The notes beneath the pieces were generated by a model, which did no database searches, was not told the origin of the DNA, and saw only the letters and a program-made list of their open reading frames with translations. From an uncultured Thermoplasmata archaeon (GTDB lineage: Archaea; Thermoplasmatota; Thermoplasmata; Methanomassiliicoccales; Methanomethylophilaceae), in NCBI GenBank assembly GCA_946545675.1, contig CAMNNR010000055.1, forward strand, positions 1 through 8,223: a stretch of 8,223 nucleotides of DNA, read 5' to 3'. Each line of letters starts with the position of its first letter. Position 1 is the stretch's first letter. The position numbers were made by a program, and so were the translations under genes. Positions 1 to 5,749 of the stretch are shown piece after piece.

Positions 1-280
1 TATCTCTGACGAGGATGTCCCTGGGGGTCTCCCGCAGGTAGCGGTGCTTGAGCCCGTCCGGCGGGGCCACGAGTTCTTCGAGGGTCATCCCGGGTTGGGG
101 TTTGACGCCCGCATCTGCACAATGGGTGTGGGCATTCACCAGAGAAGGAACGATCACGCCGCGAACGTCAGGGGTACCCTCGCAGGGACCTTCGAGAATC
201 TCCACTCTGCCGGATTCGGATACAGCGTGCCCGCGGACCGCTCCGCGTTCTGTGAGGATATACCCGTCCGCCAGGATCAT
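1..280 (-). CDS. Amidohydrolase family protein, N-terminal part (runs off the left edge)
   Basis: The first 93 residues are visible, starting MILADGYILTERGAV. They show the short beta-strand start of a COG0402-type (cytosine deaminase/chlorohydrolase-like) amidohydrolase, then VIVPSLVNAHTHCAD at about residues 45-59. The HTH of that stretch is the HxH metal-binding pair on the first strand of the TIM barrel. The family hydrolyses C-N bonds, commonly deaminating purines, pyrimidines or S-adenosylhomocysteine-like substrates; the substrate here cannot be told because the rest of the barrel is outside the window. The ATG at 280 is chosen because no in-frame start lies upstream and a TATA-like box centred about 25 bases upstream puts transcription initiation at the ATG (leaderless). 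The gene is separated from the upstream FNR by a terminator, so it is probably transcribed alone. Confidence 0.8.
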   Translation of the reverse strand, partial: MILADGYILTERGAVRGHAVSESGRVEILEGPCEGTPDVRGVIVPSLVNAHTHCADAGVKPQPGMTLEELVAPPDGLKHRYLRETPRDILVRD

Positions 281-293
281 GCCTGTGAATAGT

Positions 294-312
294 CCGTTTA
301 CGATATAAACGG
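294..312. repeat. Inverted repeat over the amidohydrolase TATA box
   Basis: CCGTTTA (294-300) and TAAACGG (306-312) are perfect inverted arms around a 5-base spacer. Because the TATA box is embedded in them, a bound dimeric repressor would block TBP. An operator role is inferred only from position. Confidence 0.45.
302..309 (-). promoter_or_regulatory. TATA box of the amidohydrolase gene
   Basis: On the minus strand this reads TTTATATC, about 25 bases from the ATG at 280, so the transcript should start at or next to the start codon. The box lies inside a perfect 7-bp inverted repeat at 294-312. Confidence 0.6.
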
Positions 313-325
313 ATAGAAGCAACCT

Positions 326-353
326 TAAAATTGGTGAAAGGGGCCGAAGCCCC
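326..353 (-). terminator. Terminator of the FNR gene
   Basis: On the minus strand, just after the FNR stop, GGGGC-TTCG-GCCCC (353-340) forms a five-GC-pair hairpin closed by a stable TTCG loop. TTTCACCAATTTT follows. The position between two same-strand genes supports a terminator. Confidence 0.6.
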
Positions 354-361
354 GGGAATGT

Positions 362-1300
362 TTATGCCCAGTAGGGCTTCTTTACGAACTTGTAAGCTGC
401 AAGACAGGCGGTGGCGGCTTCTCCGCAACCGGTGATGATCTGCTTGTACTTACCCTCGTAATCAACCACGTCGCCGCAGGCGAAGATTCCGTGGCGGTTG
501 GTGCTCATGTCGAAGTTGGCCTTGATGAGCCCGTTCTCGGTGAGCTCGAGTCCCCATTTGGTGAGGACTCCGAGGTCCGCGGTGATTCCGATGTTGATCA
601 CCGCGAGGTCTGCAGGGATCTCGAACTCCTTCTTGTCACCGTCGATGAGGGTGATGCTGGTGAGTTTGTCGGTTCCGTTGAAGGATTTCACGGTGGTGTT
701 CATGTAGCATTTGACCTGGCTCTCGCCGAGGTTCTTGACGTTTATCTCGTCTGCCCTGAAGTCGGGTCTGCGGTGGACGATGGCGGTTTCTGTGACCTGG
801 TCGGACAGCATGGCCATCTCGATGGCGCTGTTTCCTCCTCCGAAGAGGACGACCTTCTGGCCGACGAGGTCCTCTTTGAGCGGGAGGAAGTAGTTTACTC
901 CTTTGCCTTCGAGTTCCTTCTCGCCGGGAGCGTCCATCTTCCTGGGGGTGAATTCGCCCATTCCGATGGCGATGATGACGGACATCGTCTCATACTCGGC
1001 ATCAGCGGTCTTGACGATCAGTTTCTGGTCTCCGTCGAGGATCTCGGTGACCCTCTGGTTCTCCTTGATCTCGCACTCCATGGACTCTGCCTGGGCATAG
1101 AGCTTGTCGGAGAGCTTCCTGGCCTGGACGGTCTCATAACCGGGATAGTTGTGTATACCCTTCTCAGGATACAGTGCGACTAGCTGTCCGCCGACCTTTC
1201 CGGCCTCGAGGATGAGTGTGCTCATCATCTTGGACCTAGCGTAGATCCCGGCGGTGAGTCCCGCGGGTCCCGCACCGATTATAATAACGTCGTATGCCAT
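362..1300 (-). CDS. Ferredoxin/flavodoxin-NADP+ reductase, thioredoxin reductase-like (YumC type)
   Basis: This 312-residue FAD- and NAD(P)H-binding flavoprotein has the FAD Rossmann motif GAGPAG at 9-14, GGQLVALYPEK at 38-48, the NAD(P)H site GGGNSA at 154-159 with HRRPDFR at 176-182 (the arginines suggest NADPH), and the FAD ribose motif FACGDV at 273-278. It aligns with thioredoxin reductase but has VNYF at about 135-138 where TrxB carries the redox CxxC. With the GGQLxALYPEK and KQIITGCGEA signatures, this places it with FNR2/YumC-type ferredoxin-NADP+ reductases. The inferred role is electron exchange between NADP(H) and ferredoxin or flavodoxin in the cytoplasm. It lacks the roughly 20-residue C-terminal tail of bacterial YumC. 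The ATG at 1300 follows a TATA box by about 25 bases, so the transcript is probably leaderless. Automatic annotation may label it thioredoxin reductase. Confidence 0.87.
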   Translation of the reverse strand: MAYDVIIIGAGPAGLTAGIYARSKMMSTLILEAGKVGGQLVALYPEKGIHNYPGYETVQARKLSDKLYAQAESMECEIKENQRVTEILDGDQKLIVKTADAEYETMSVIIAIGMGEFTPRKMDAPGEKELEGKGVNYFLPLKEDLVGQKVVLFGGGNSAIEMAMLSDQVTETAIVHRRPDFRADEINVKNLGESQVKCYMNTTVKSFNGTDKLTSITLIDGDKKEFEIPADLAVINIGITADLGVLTKWGLELTENGLIKANFDMSTNRHGIFACGDVVDYEGKYKQIITGCGEAATACLAAYKFVKKPYWA

Positions 1301-1317
1301 CCCTCGCCAGATTAAAA

Positions 1318-1332
1318 TTATATTATAAAAAA
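1318..1332 (-). promoter_or_regulatory. TATA box region of the FNR gene
   Basis: The minus strand reads TTTTTTATAATATAA, about 25 bases from the ATG at 1300, indicating a leaderless transcript. The same 15 bases occur in the promoter of the YdbC-like gene at 5663-5677. Confidence 0.6.
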
Positions 1333-1335
1333 CGT

Positions 1336-1389
1336 GGTCTAAACACGTGTGGATTTTTTAGGAGATTCGTAGGAAAAATGTGTTAGACC
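1336..1389. repeat. Inverted repeats upstream of the FNR promoter
   Basis: GGTCTAAACAC (1336-1346) and GTGTTAGACC (1380-1389) are inverted with one bulged base. The left arm also overlaps a second pair, ACGTG (1332-1336) with CACGT (1344-1348), and the palindrome ACACGTGT (1343-1350). The 1301-1513 gap is otherwise AT-rich and shows no convincing gene. The repeats sit just upstream of the FNR TATA box, where activators or repressors may bind; no function is shown. Confidence 0.4.
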
Positions 1390-1513
1390 TTAGTTTTTTT
1401 ACGAAATTCGTAATAATAGTGTGATTTCTTGCAGTTTATCCGACAGATTCCGAAGACAGACGTCAACGCTTCGTTCAATAACGTATTTGTAGTTTCAGGA
1501 TATTCTGGACGTA

Positions 1514-1612
1514 ATGATAGTCGAAACATCGGTCATTCCGCTGATCGTCTCCATCGCCGTTTTCTGCATCGGCATGTTATTCTTCAACATGAAGAAGAAA
1601 GACGCCCAGTGA
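1514..1612 (+). CDS. Single-span small membrane protein, 32 residues
   Basis: A short reading frame runs from ATG at 1514 to TGA and encodes MIVETSVIPLIVSIAVFCIG followed by MLFFNMKKKDAQ. Residues 7-25 form one hydrophobic helix and the C-terminus carries KKK, which by the positive-inside rule should be cytoplasmic. Codons end mainly in C or G, like neighbouring genes and unlike the surrounding AT-rich DNA. A GC hairpin with a T-run begins 13 bases after the stop, which supports a real transcript on this strand. No clear Shine-Dalgarno or TATA box was found. I do not recognise the family; small subunits or regulators of membrane complexes look like this. It would be missed by callers with a length cutoff. 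Confidence 0.6.
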   Translation: MIVETSVIPLIVSIAVFCIGMLFFNMKKKDAQ

Positions 1613-1624
1613 TTCCTGAAACAC

Positions 1625-1651
1625 ACCCCGGTCATCCGGGGTTTTTCCTTT
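1625..1651 (+). terminator. Terminator after the small membrane protein gene
   Basis: ACCCCGG (1625-1631), TCAT loop, CCGGGGT (1636-1642), then TTTTCCTTTCC. The stem is perfect and the T-tract lies on the plus strand. Confidence 0.75.
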
Positions 1652-1710
1652 CCATCCGGTTTTTGACTAATTTACGATTTGTAATTCCTGAATGGTTGGT
1701 TAGCAACAGT

Positions 1711-1720
1711 TATTTTATAC
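1711..1720 (+). promoter_or_regulatory. TATA box of the flavin-binding protein gene
   Basis: TATTTTATAC lies about 25 bases before the AGGTGA ribosome site, predicting a transcript start near 1740 and a leader of about 10 bases. Confidence 0.55.
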
Positions 1721-1750
1721 ACCACTATCAATTTGTTAGTAGGTGAACTA

Positions 1751-2149
1751 ATGGTAGCTATACCCGCCAATATTCTTGAAGTTATGAAAGACCCCGCCTG
1801 TGTGAAATCACTCACCACCGTCTGTGCTGGAAACAGGCCCCACACCATCGTCGCAGGAACCATCATGGCTCCCTCCCCCGATATGATGGTCATCGGCGAA
1901 GTCCTCATGAAGAGGACATCTGCCAACCTCAAACAGAACCCCAAGGCAGCTTTCCTCATCACCCGCGGAAAGGAGTCCTACGAGATCCAGGTCACCGTCA
2001 AGGACCGCATCACATCCGGTGCCATCGTGGACCAGATGAACGCCATCCTCTCCGGAGCCGGACTTCACGCCAATGCCGTCTGGACCTTTGATGTCGTCTC
2101 CGTATGGGACGAGTCCGCCGGACCTAACGCCGGAAAGAAGATTGCCTGA
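1751..2149 (+). CDS. Pyridoxamine 5'-phosphate oxidase-like FMN-binding protein
   Basis: This 132-residue protein resembles the split-barrel flavin-binding family (PF01243-like). Recognisable parts are the N-terminal helix PANILEVMKD (5-14), the strand with NRPHTIVAGT (28-37), the MVIGEVLMKRTSANLKQNPKAA-type region (about 46-67, typical of the strand and helix that contact the FMN phosphate) and AFLITRGKESYEIQVTV (67-83). Members bind FMN or F420 and reduce or sense small molecules; the substrate is unknown, and true PNPOx activity is unlikely at this length. The ATG at 1751 is preferred over a TTG at 1733 because AGGTGA at 1741-1746 sits four bases upstream of it. A strong terminator follows, so it appears to be a single-gene unit. 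Confidence 0.72.
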   Translation: MVAIPANILEVMKDPACVKSLTTVCAGNRPHTIVAGTIMAPSPDMMVIGEVLMKRTSANLKQNPKAAFLITRGKESYEIQVTVKDRITSGAIVDQMNAILSGAGLHANAVWTFDVVSVWDESAGPNAGKKIA

Positions 2150-2172
2150 GAAAACGATAATTAAACAGTTTA

Positions 2173-2203
2173 CGGGACGGGTTCCCGCCCCGGTATTTTT
2201 TTT
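2173..2203 (+). terminator. Terminator of the flavin-binding protein gene
   Basis: CGGG-a-CGGG (2173-2181), TT loop, CCCG-c-CCCG (2184-2192), then a run of T from 2196. One A/C mismatch interrupts the stem. It separates two convergent genes. Confidence 0.75.
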
Positions 2204-2218
2204 CCATTGTGCCAGATA

Positions 2219-2401
2219 TCAGAATCTGGGTTTGTTGGGGCGCCTACGCTCGGGCTGTATGCGCCTGTAGCAGTCCCTGCAGTAGACAGGTTTCCCCTGG
2301 GTGGGCTTGAAAGGAATCTCGCACTCCTTTCCGCACTCGGCGCACGTGGCGGTGAAGAATTCCCTCGGTGTGTCCCTTCTGCGGTTGTTCTGGTAGGCCA
2401 T
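2219..2401 (-). CDS. CxxC-x17-CxxC small zinc-ribbon protein
   Basis: This basic 60-residue protein has CAEC at about 20-23 and CRDC at about 41-44. Exactly 17 residues lie between the two pairs, including the conserved stretch EIPFKPTQGKPVYC. This is the CxxC-x17-CxxC domain of small zinc proteins found in archaea and anaerobic bacteria. Four cysteines should bind one zinc, and the Arg/Lys-rich ends (NNRRRD and RRIQPERRRPNKPRF) suggest contact with nucleic acid, which is inference. The exact function of the family is unknown to me. It is divergent from the TPR gene, with a TATA-like CATATAG at 2422-2428 about 25 bases upstream of its ATG. Confidence 0.85.
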   Translation of the reverse strand: MAYQNNRRRDTPREFFTATCAECGKECEIPFKPTQGKPVYCRDCYRRIQPERRRPNKPRF

Positions 2402-2420
2402 GATGGGGAATCGGCCAGCG

Positions 2421-2428
2421 TCTATATG
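2421..2428 (-). promoter_or_regulatory. Probable TATA box of the CxxC zinc protein gene
   Basis: On the minus strand this reads CATATAGA, about 25 bases from the ATG at 2401, consistent with a leaderless transcript. It is weaker than the other boxes here. Confidence 0.4.
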
Positions 2429-2447
2429 ATGGCTGGGGGAGTCGGAA

Positions 2448-2457
2448 TTATTATATT
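2448..2457 (+). promoter_or_regulatory. TATA box of the TPR gene
   Basis: TTATTATATT is centred about 27 bases before the ATG at 2480 and decides that start. Upstream in-frame ATGs, such as one overlapping the divergent promoter region, would precede the promoter. Confidence 0.6.
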
Positions 2458-2459
2458 GG

Positions 2460-2471
2460 GATTGGCCAATC
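2460..2471. repeat. Perfect 12-bp palindrome in the TPR promoter
   Basis: GATTGGCCAATC reads the same on both strands and lies between the TATA box and the start codon, about 10-20 bases before the predicted transcript start. This is a typical place for an archaeal repressor site. The role is inferred from position only. Confidence 0.4.
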
Positions 2472-2479
2472 GATTTCCC

Positions 2480-3127
2480 ATGAGCGATTCCGCATACGAG
2501 GCGGTCTGCAAGGCGAGGAGACAGGTGGATGGAGGCAACCCCGAAGGTGCCGCCGAGACCCTGAGGACATATCTTTCCTCCGACCCAGACGCTGTCTCAC
2601 CCAGATTGGAACTGGCAAGGATACTGGTCTACAAACTGGAGAAACGTGCGGAGGGCATAGAGCAGCTGGAGATCATCCTCTCAGCTGACCCGGATAACAT
2701 CGATGCGCTGAAGGCATCCACTACGGTGAGGATGACCGACAAGAAGTACAGGAAGGATGTCGATGCCGACTACCAGCACCTCATCGGGCTCACTCCCGGG
2801 AGCAACCGCTCCGAATATGCCAAGGTATGCGCCGCGTATGCCGTTTTCCTGCGCAAGCAGATGGTGGATTTCCCCAAGGCCGCGGAGTATTACGAGAAAG
2901 CAATCGCCGCCGATCCGGAAGCCTACGAGTACCACCAGGACTATGCCGTGCTTCTCCTGCATGACATCAAGGATTACATCAAGGCGAAACAGGAACTGGA
3001 AGAGGTCCTCAGACTGAAACCCAACAGCCTTTCCGCCAGGAAGAACTACGATCTGCTCATGAAGACCAAGTTCGATGCTGACGGGAACCTGAAGAAGAAG
3101 GGTTTCATGAGCAGGTTCCGTCACTGA
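2480..3127 (+). CDS. Tetratricopeptide-repeat protein
   Basis: This 215-residue, mostly helical protein starts MSDSAYEAVCKARRQVDGGN. TPR-like helical pairs are visible at about 4-36 (NPEGAAETLRTYLSSDPD), 40-72 (RAEGIEQLEIILSADPDN), 113-146 (DFPKAAEYYEKAIAADPEA) and 150-184 (DYIKAKQELEEVLRLKPNS). Each ends in the usual acidic or proline turn. The tail is basic (KKKGFMSRFRH). There is no signal peptide or membrane helix, so it should be a cytoplasmic scaffold binding protein or peptide partners, which cannot be named. The start is set by the TATA box rather than a ribosome site. The last seven bases overlap the stop of the convergent hydrolase gene, so its transcript probably ends inside that gene. 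Confidence 0.8.
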   Translation: MSDSAYEAVCKARRQVDGGNPEGAAETLRTYLSSDPDAVSPRLELARILVYKLEKRAEGIEQLEIILSADPDNIDALKASTTVRMTDKKYRKDVDADYQHLIGLTPGSNRSEYAKVCAAYAVFLRKQMVDFPKAAEYYEKAIAADPEAYEYHQDYAVLLLHDIKDYIKAKQELEEVLRLKPNSLSARKNYDLLMKTKFDADGNLKKKGFMSRFRH

Positions 3128-3999
3128 TTGTCCTTGAAGTAGTTGAACATCACCGAGACGGTCCTGGCACATTCATTCGAATCGTGATGGTTCTCCATGA
3201 ATCCGCGGACCGTGCGGGAGTTCTCCCCGAACTCCATGGTATGATGGGCGACCTTGTTGATGTCGAGCAGGCGGTTGAGCCTGTACACGTCGGGTTCCGC
3301 CGAATCGAGGGTGCTGGTGACCTGGAATATCGGAGGGAGCATGCGCAGGTCGTGATTGTTCCACGGATCGATGGCCTCGCCGAGTTCCTTGTCCTCGCGG
3401 CCTATCTTCCTCATGCTGTCGGCGATGCCGCGCATGGTGACGTCTCCCGACGTCGTGTCGGTCATGCCGGTGAACAGCCCCAGTCCGCTGACGTGCACGG
3501 GGGGCTTCTCCACTCCCAGTTCCTCCGCCAGGCGGTTTCCGTTCAGGTACATGGTCAGCCAAAGGGCCATCAGCGCCCCATAGGAGGATCCGGTGACGAC
3601 GATATCGCTCATGTCAATGTTGTAGGTATCCTGGCGGCTGCGGAGCCATTCTACGGCCTTTATCGCGTCCGTGAGGGAGTCGCGTACTGTGATCCCGTGT
3701 TTCAGGTCGCGGAATCCGACATTGGCTACGAACTTGCCCCTGTGGGCGATGACGCCGCAGAGCCCCTCCGCCTTGGAGCGGTCAGACCTGGAGAACGAGT
3801 GGCCGTTGAAGTACAGGACCACCGGGATGGAGGAGAGGGTCTCCCTGCTCCATGTGAGGTCGAGGTTGCGGCCCGAGGTCAGGTCATCTGCGTAGGTGAT
3901 GTTATAAGCGGTGCCGAGACCTCCGAGTACGTTCACTGGAGTGGAATCATCGCTGCGGTTGAATCCGAACTTCGATGCGGCACGGTTGCTGAATCCCAT
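3121..3999 (-). CDS. Alpha/beta-hydrolase fold protein, probable esterase or peptidase
   Basis: This 292-residue protein has the serine-hydrolase elbow GSSYG at 137-141 (nucleophile Ser139), preceded by the strand DIVVT and followed by the helix ALMALWLTMY. VVLYFNGHSF at 60-69 is the strand and oxyanion-hole turn, an NGHS variant of the usual HGG. STLDSAEPDV at 229-238 should carry the catalytic Asp, and the His should be one of HHDS at 271-274. This order fits the BD-FAE/acyl-peptidase group; the substrate is unknown. There is no signal peptide, so it should be cytoplasmic. A GTG at 4014 or 4005 is a possible alternative start, adding five or two residues; ATG 3999 is preferred as the only ATG there. 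The 3' end overlaps the TPR stop. Confidence 0.75.
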   Translation of the reverse strand: MGFSNRAASKFGFNRSDDSTPVNVLGGLGTAYNITYADDLTSGRNLDLTWSRETLSSIPVVLYFNGHSFSRSDRSKAEGLCGVIAHRGKFVANVGFRDLKHGITVRDSLTDAIKAVEWLRSRQDTYNIDMSDIVVTGSSYGALMALWLTMYLNGNRLAEELGVEKPPVHVSGLGLFTGMTDTTSGDVTMRGIADSMRKIGREDKELGEAIDPWNNHDLRMLPPIFQVTSTLDSAEPDVYRLNRLLDINKVAHHTMEFGENSRTVRGFMENHHDSNECARTVSVMFNYFKDNQ

Positions 4000-4094
4000 T
4001 GTCACTTGATTCACCGCATCGGCATTAAACGTATCGCTGATTTTCCCAGTGTCTACACCCTGTCCCCTGCTGAGGTCAACCTAAAAAGGACACG

Positions 4095-4104
4095 TTTTTA
4101 TTGG
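4095..4104 (+). promoter_or_regulatory. TATA box of the rubrerythrin gene
   Basis: TTTTTATTGG lies upstream of the AGAGGA ribosome site (4124-4129). It is flanked by the inverted words CAACC (4077-4081) and GGTTG (4102-4106), and AGGTCAACCT at 4073-4082 is nearly palindromic. This could be a redox-regulator site, but that is speculative. Confidence 0.5.
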
Positions 4105-4135
4105 TTGAGGGGAATTGTATAGAAGAGGAATCGCA

Positions 4136-4675
4136 ATGGAACTCAAAGGATCCAAAACTGAAGCAAACCTCCTGACCGCCTTCGCAGGCGAGTGTCAGGC
4201 TAGAACCAAGTACACCTACTTTGCATCCCAGGCGAAGAAGGAAGGCTACGAGCAGATCGCCGAGATCTTCCTCGAGACCGCCGAGAACGAGAAGGAGCAC
4301 GCCAAGATCTGGTTCAAGGCTCTCCACAACGGCGCAGTGCCCAGCACTGTCGAGAACCTCAAGGATGCGGCAGCCGGAGAGAACTACGAGTACACTGACA
4401 TGTACAAGACCTTCGAGGAGGTCGCCAGGCAGGAAGGATTCGACCAGATCGCCAACCTCTTCAAGAGTGTCGGAGCGATCGAGAAGACCCACGAGGAGAG
4501 GTACAAGGCACTCCTCGCCAACATCGAGAACGGCGTCGTATTCGAGAAGGACAAGGTCGTCGTCTGGAAGTGCAGGAACTGCGGACACCTCCACGTCGGA
4601 AAGGAAGCCCCCAAGGTCTGTCCTGTCTGCAAGCACCCCCAGAGCTTCTTCGAAGTCCAGGCACAGAACTGGTAA
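4136..4675 (+). CDS. rbr: Rubrerythrin
   Basis: This 179-residue protein has the classic two-domain layout. The N-terminal ferritin-like four-helix bundle has diiron ligand patterns at Glu19 (FAGECQAR), Glu52-x2-His55 (ENEKEHAK) and Glu116-x2-His119 (IEKTHEER). The C-terminal rubredoxin-like domain has Cys146-x2-Cys149 (CRNC) and Cys162-x2-Cys165 (CPVC) binding one iron. Rubrerythrins reduce hydrogen peroxide to water in the cytoplasm of anaerobes, taking electrons from NAD(P)H through rubredoxin or a reductase; the FNR in this window is a conceivable but unproven donor. ATG 4136 is chosen over an upstream TTG at 4115 because AGAGGA at 4124-4129 is correctly spaced. Codon choice is strongly biased towards C/G-ending codons, suggesting high expression. 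It is a single-gene unit with its own promoter and terminator. Confidence 0.96.
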   Translation: MELKGSKTEANLLTAFAGECQARTKYTYFASQAKKEGYEQIAEIFLETAENEKEHAKIWFKALHNGAVPSTVENLKDAAAGENYEYTDMYKTFEEVARQEGFDQIANLFKSVGAIEKTHEERYKALLANIENGVVFEKDKVVVWKCRNCGHLHVGKEAPKVCPVCKHPQSFFEVQAQNW

Positions 4676-4696
4676 GCAAGTCATTCAAACCTTTTT

Positions 4697-4732
4697 CTCC
4701 GGGTTCCCGCCCGGAGATCACTCCTTCTTTTT
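4697..4732 (+). terminator. Terminator of rubrerythrin
   Basis: CTCCGGG (4697-4703) pairs with CCCGGAG (4710-4716) around TTCCCG, followed by a pyrimidine-rich tract with a T-run at 4728-4732. Confidence 0.7.
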
Positions 4733-4769
4733 GGAATTAATTGCACGGCAATCCGTGAACGAATCTTGT

Positions 4770-4795
4770 AAAAAATGAGTGGGCCCGGAGGCCCG
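4770..4795 (-). terminator. Terminator of the zinc-ribbon membrane protein operon
   Basis: On the minus strand GGGCC-TCCG-GGCCC (4794-4781) is followed by ACTCATTTTTTAC. It lies 10 bases after the stop at 4805, with the T-run on the correct side. Confidence 0.7.
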
Positions 4796-4804
4796 TAACA
4801 GGTT

Positions 4805-5389
4805 TCAGGAAGTGAATTCGCCCTTGGTCTTTGTGAACATCACGAAGACGATGATTCCGATGATGAGGGTGATGATACCGAGGATCGCGGTGATGGTGCT
4901 GATGAGCAGCATCGCCATGGCGATGGTATAGTTGCTTCTCTTGAGCATCAGGAATCCGGAGATGAGTCCGCTGACACCGGAGACCGCAAAGGTTCCTCCG
5001 ACAACCCATAACAGGGTTTTGAACAAGTCTGCGGTGATGCCGGAGGCAACTAAGTAGTCCCACATGTTAGCATATCCAGTTACGGGACTTTCGGTGTTGA
5101 CGAACTGTTCGATCATGCTGTTGACCGTGGAATCGACGCTGATGAGGACGGAAACGCCGGCCATCAGTGCGATGATTCCCCAGATGAGGGTGAGCACTCC
5201 GAGGATACGGAGCCTGCTTGCCATTTCGCCGGAGCCGCTGTACGGAGCACCGTAGGCCTTGGGGGCATCCGCCTGGGCGGCAGGTGCGGAATAATCGTCG
5301 AGATCCTTCATCTCGGCACCGCAGCCGGGGCAGAACTTGTCGTCCGGGCCGAGGGCCATTCCGCATTCGGTGCAGTATCTGTCTGCCAT
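4805..5389 (-). CDS. Zinc-ribbon membrane protein
   Basis: This 194-residue protein begins MADRYCTECGMALGPDDKFC. Cys6-x2-Cys9 and Cys20-x2-Cys23 make a zinc-ribbon of the type often fused to membrane proteins. A flexible Ala/Pro/Gly linker (about 32-55) follows. Hydrophobic helices lie at about 62-84, 123-148 and 154-185; the last is long enough for two spans. The ribbon should face the cytoplasm. The function is unknown. It lies 19 bases after the YdbC-like gene and shares its promoter and terminator, so the two are co-transcribed. The ATG at 5389 is chosen because the cysteine motif starts just after it; the upstream in-frame extension is the out-of-frame tail of the neighbouring gene. AGTGAT upstream is only a weak ribosome site. 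Confidence 0.8.
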   Translation of the reverse strand: MADRYCTECGMALGPDDKFCPGCGAEMKDLDDYSAPAAQADAPKAYGAPYSGSGEMASRLRILGVLTLIWGIIALMAGVSVLISVDSTVNSMIEQFVNTESPVTGYANMWDYLVASGITADLFKTLLWVVGGTFAVSGVSGLISGFLMLKRSNYTIAMAMLLISTITAILGIITLIIGIIVFVMFTKTKGEFTS

Positions 5390-5408
5390 TTCAATCACTT
5401 CTCTGGAT

Positions 5409-5636
5409 TCAGATGTCGGACCTGGTGTTGAGTGCCTTCTTGAGGACTGCGGCCTCTTCATCGGTGAGGGTGATTCCCTTGCCCATCTTGGACTTGTCGG
5501 GGGCCCACTCCCTGATGTCGTATTTGGGTTCCCTCTCGTTCCAGCTGACGAGGTTCAGTTCCTTTGTCCATCCTTTGGAGGACTGGGAGAGCACGGCGAT
5601 GGTCTCCACGATTTCGAATTTGAATTCGTTTGCCAT
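5409..5636 (-). CDS. YdbC/PC4-like single-stranded nucleic-acid-binding protein
   Basis: This 75-residue protein matches the YdbC family of PC4-fold proteins (PF02229-like) end to end. It has the strand FKFEIVETIAVLS, then SSKGWTKELNLVSWNEREPK at 19-38, YDIREWAPDKSKMGKG at 39-54 and a C-terminal helix ITLTDEEAAVLKKAL. The fold dimerises and binds single-stranded DNA or RNA through the beta-sheet surface. YdbC is best known from Firmicutes, so exchange between bacteria and this archaeon in a shared anaerobic habitat is possible, though its codon use does not stand out. GAGGTCAT at 5641-5648 is a good ribosome site for the ATG at 5636. It is the first gene of a two-gene operon with the zinc-ribbon membrane protein. 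Confidence 0.85.
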   Translation of the reverse strand: MANEFKFEIVETIAVLSQSSKGWTKELNLVSWNEREPKYDIREWAPDKSKMGKGITLTDEEAAVLKKALNTRSDI

Positions 5637-5662
5637 TTTTATGACCTCTTTCTTAATAATAG

Positions 5663-5677
5663 TTATATTATAAAAAA
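5663..5677 (-). promoter_or_regulatory. TATA box region of the YdbC-like operon
   Basis: The minus strand reads TTTTTTATAATATAA, about 25 bases before the GAGGTCAT ribosome site. The same 15 bases form the FNR promoter at 1318-1332. Confidence 0.6.
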
Positions 5678-5749
5678 TTAGGAGCGAAAGAAGGAACCAT
5701 CCGCAGAGCTGACCAATCCAATCGGAAGACCTGAAAGAGAATACAACGC

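Noticed and set aside
491..1183. Long open frame on the plus strand opposite the FNR gene
   Set aside because: It is the mirror of a GC-rich gene on the other strand. Its translation is rich in Val, Asp and Gly with no recognisable domain, and the minus-strand frame has full FNR motifs.
2207..2479. Upstream extension of the TPR protein by about 91 residues
   Set aside because: It would run antisense through the CxxC zinc protein gene and precede the TATA box at 2448-2457. The TPR features start only after 2480.
3184..4122. Open frame of 312 codons on the plus strand opposite the alpha/beta hydrolase
   Set aside because: The minus-strand frame has the GSSYG elbow, strand order and catalytic His region. 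The plus-strand translation shows no family features and would run over the rubrerythrin promoter.
4076..4684. Open frame antisense to rubrerythrin
   Set aside because: Its Leu/Val/Gly/Asp-rich composition is typical of an antisense shadow of a codon-biased gene, and rubrerythrin is unmistakable on the plus strand.
4769..4795. Possible CRISPR repeat or mobile-element end in the GC-rich hairpins
   Set aside because: The hairpins occur once each after gene ends with T-tracts on the matching strand, so terminators explain them. No regularly spaced repeats or transposase were found.
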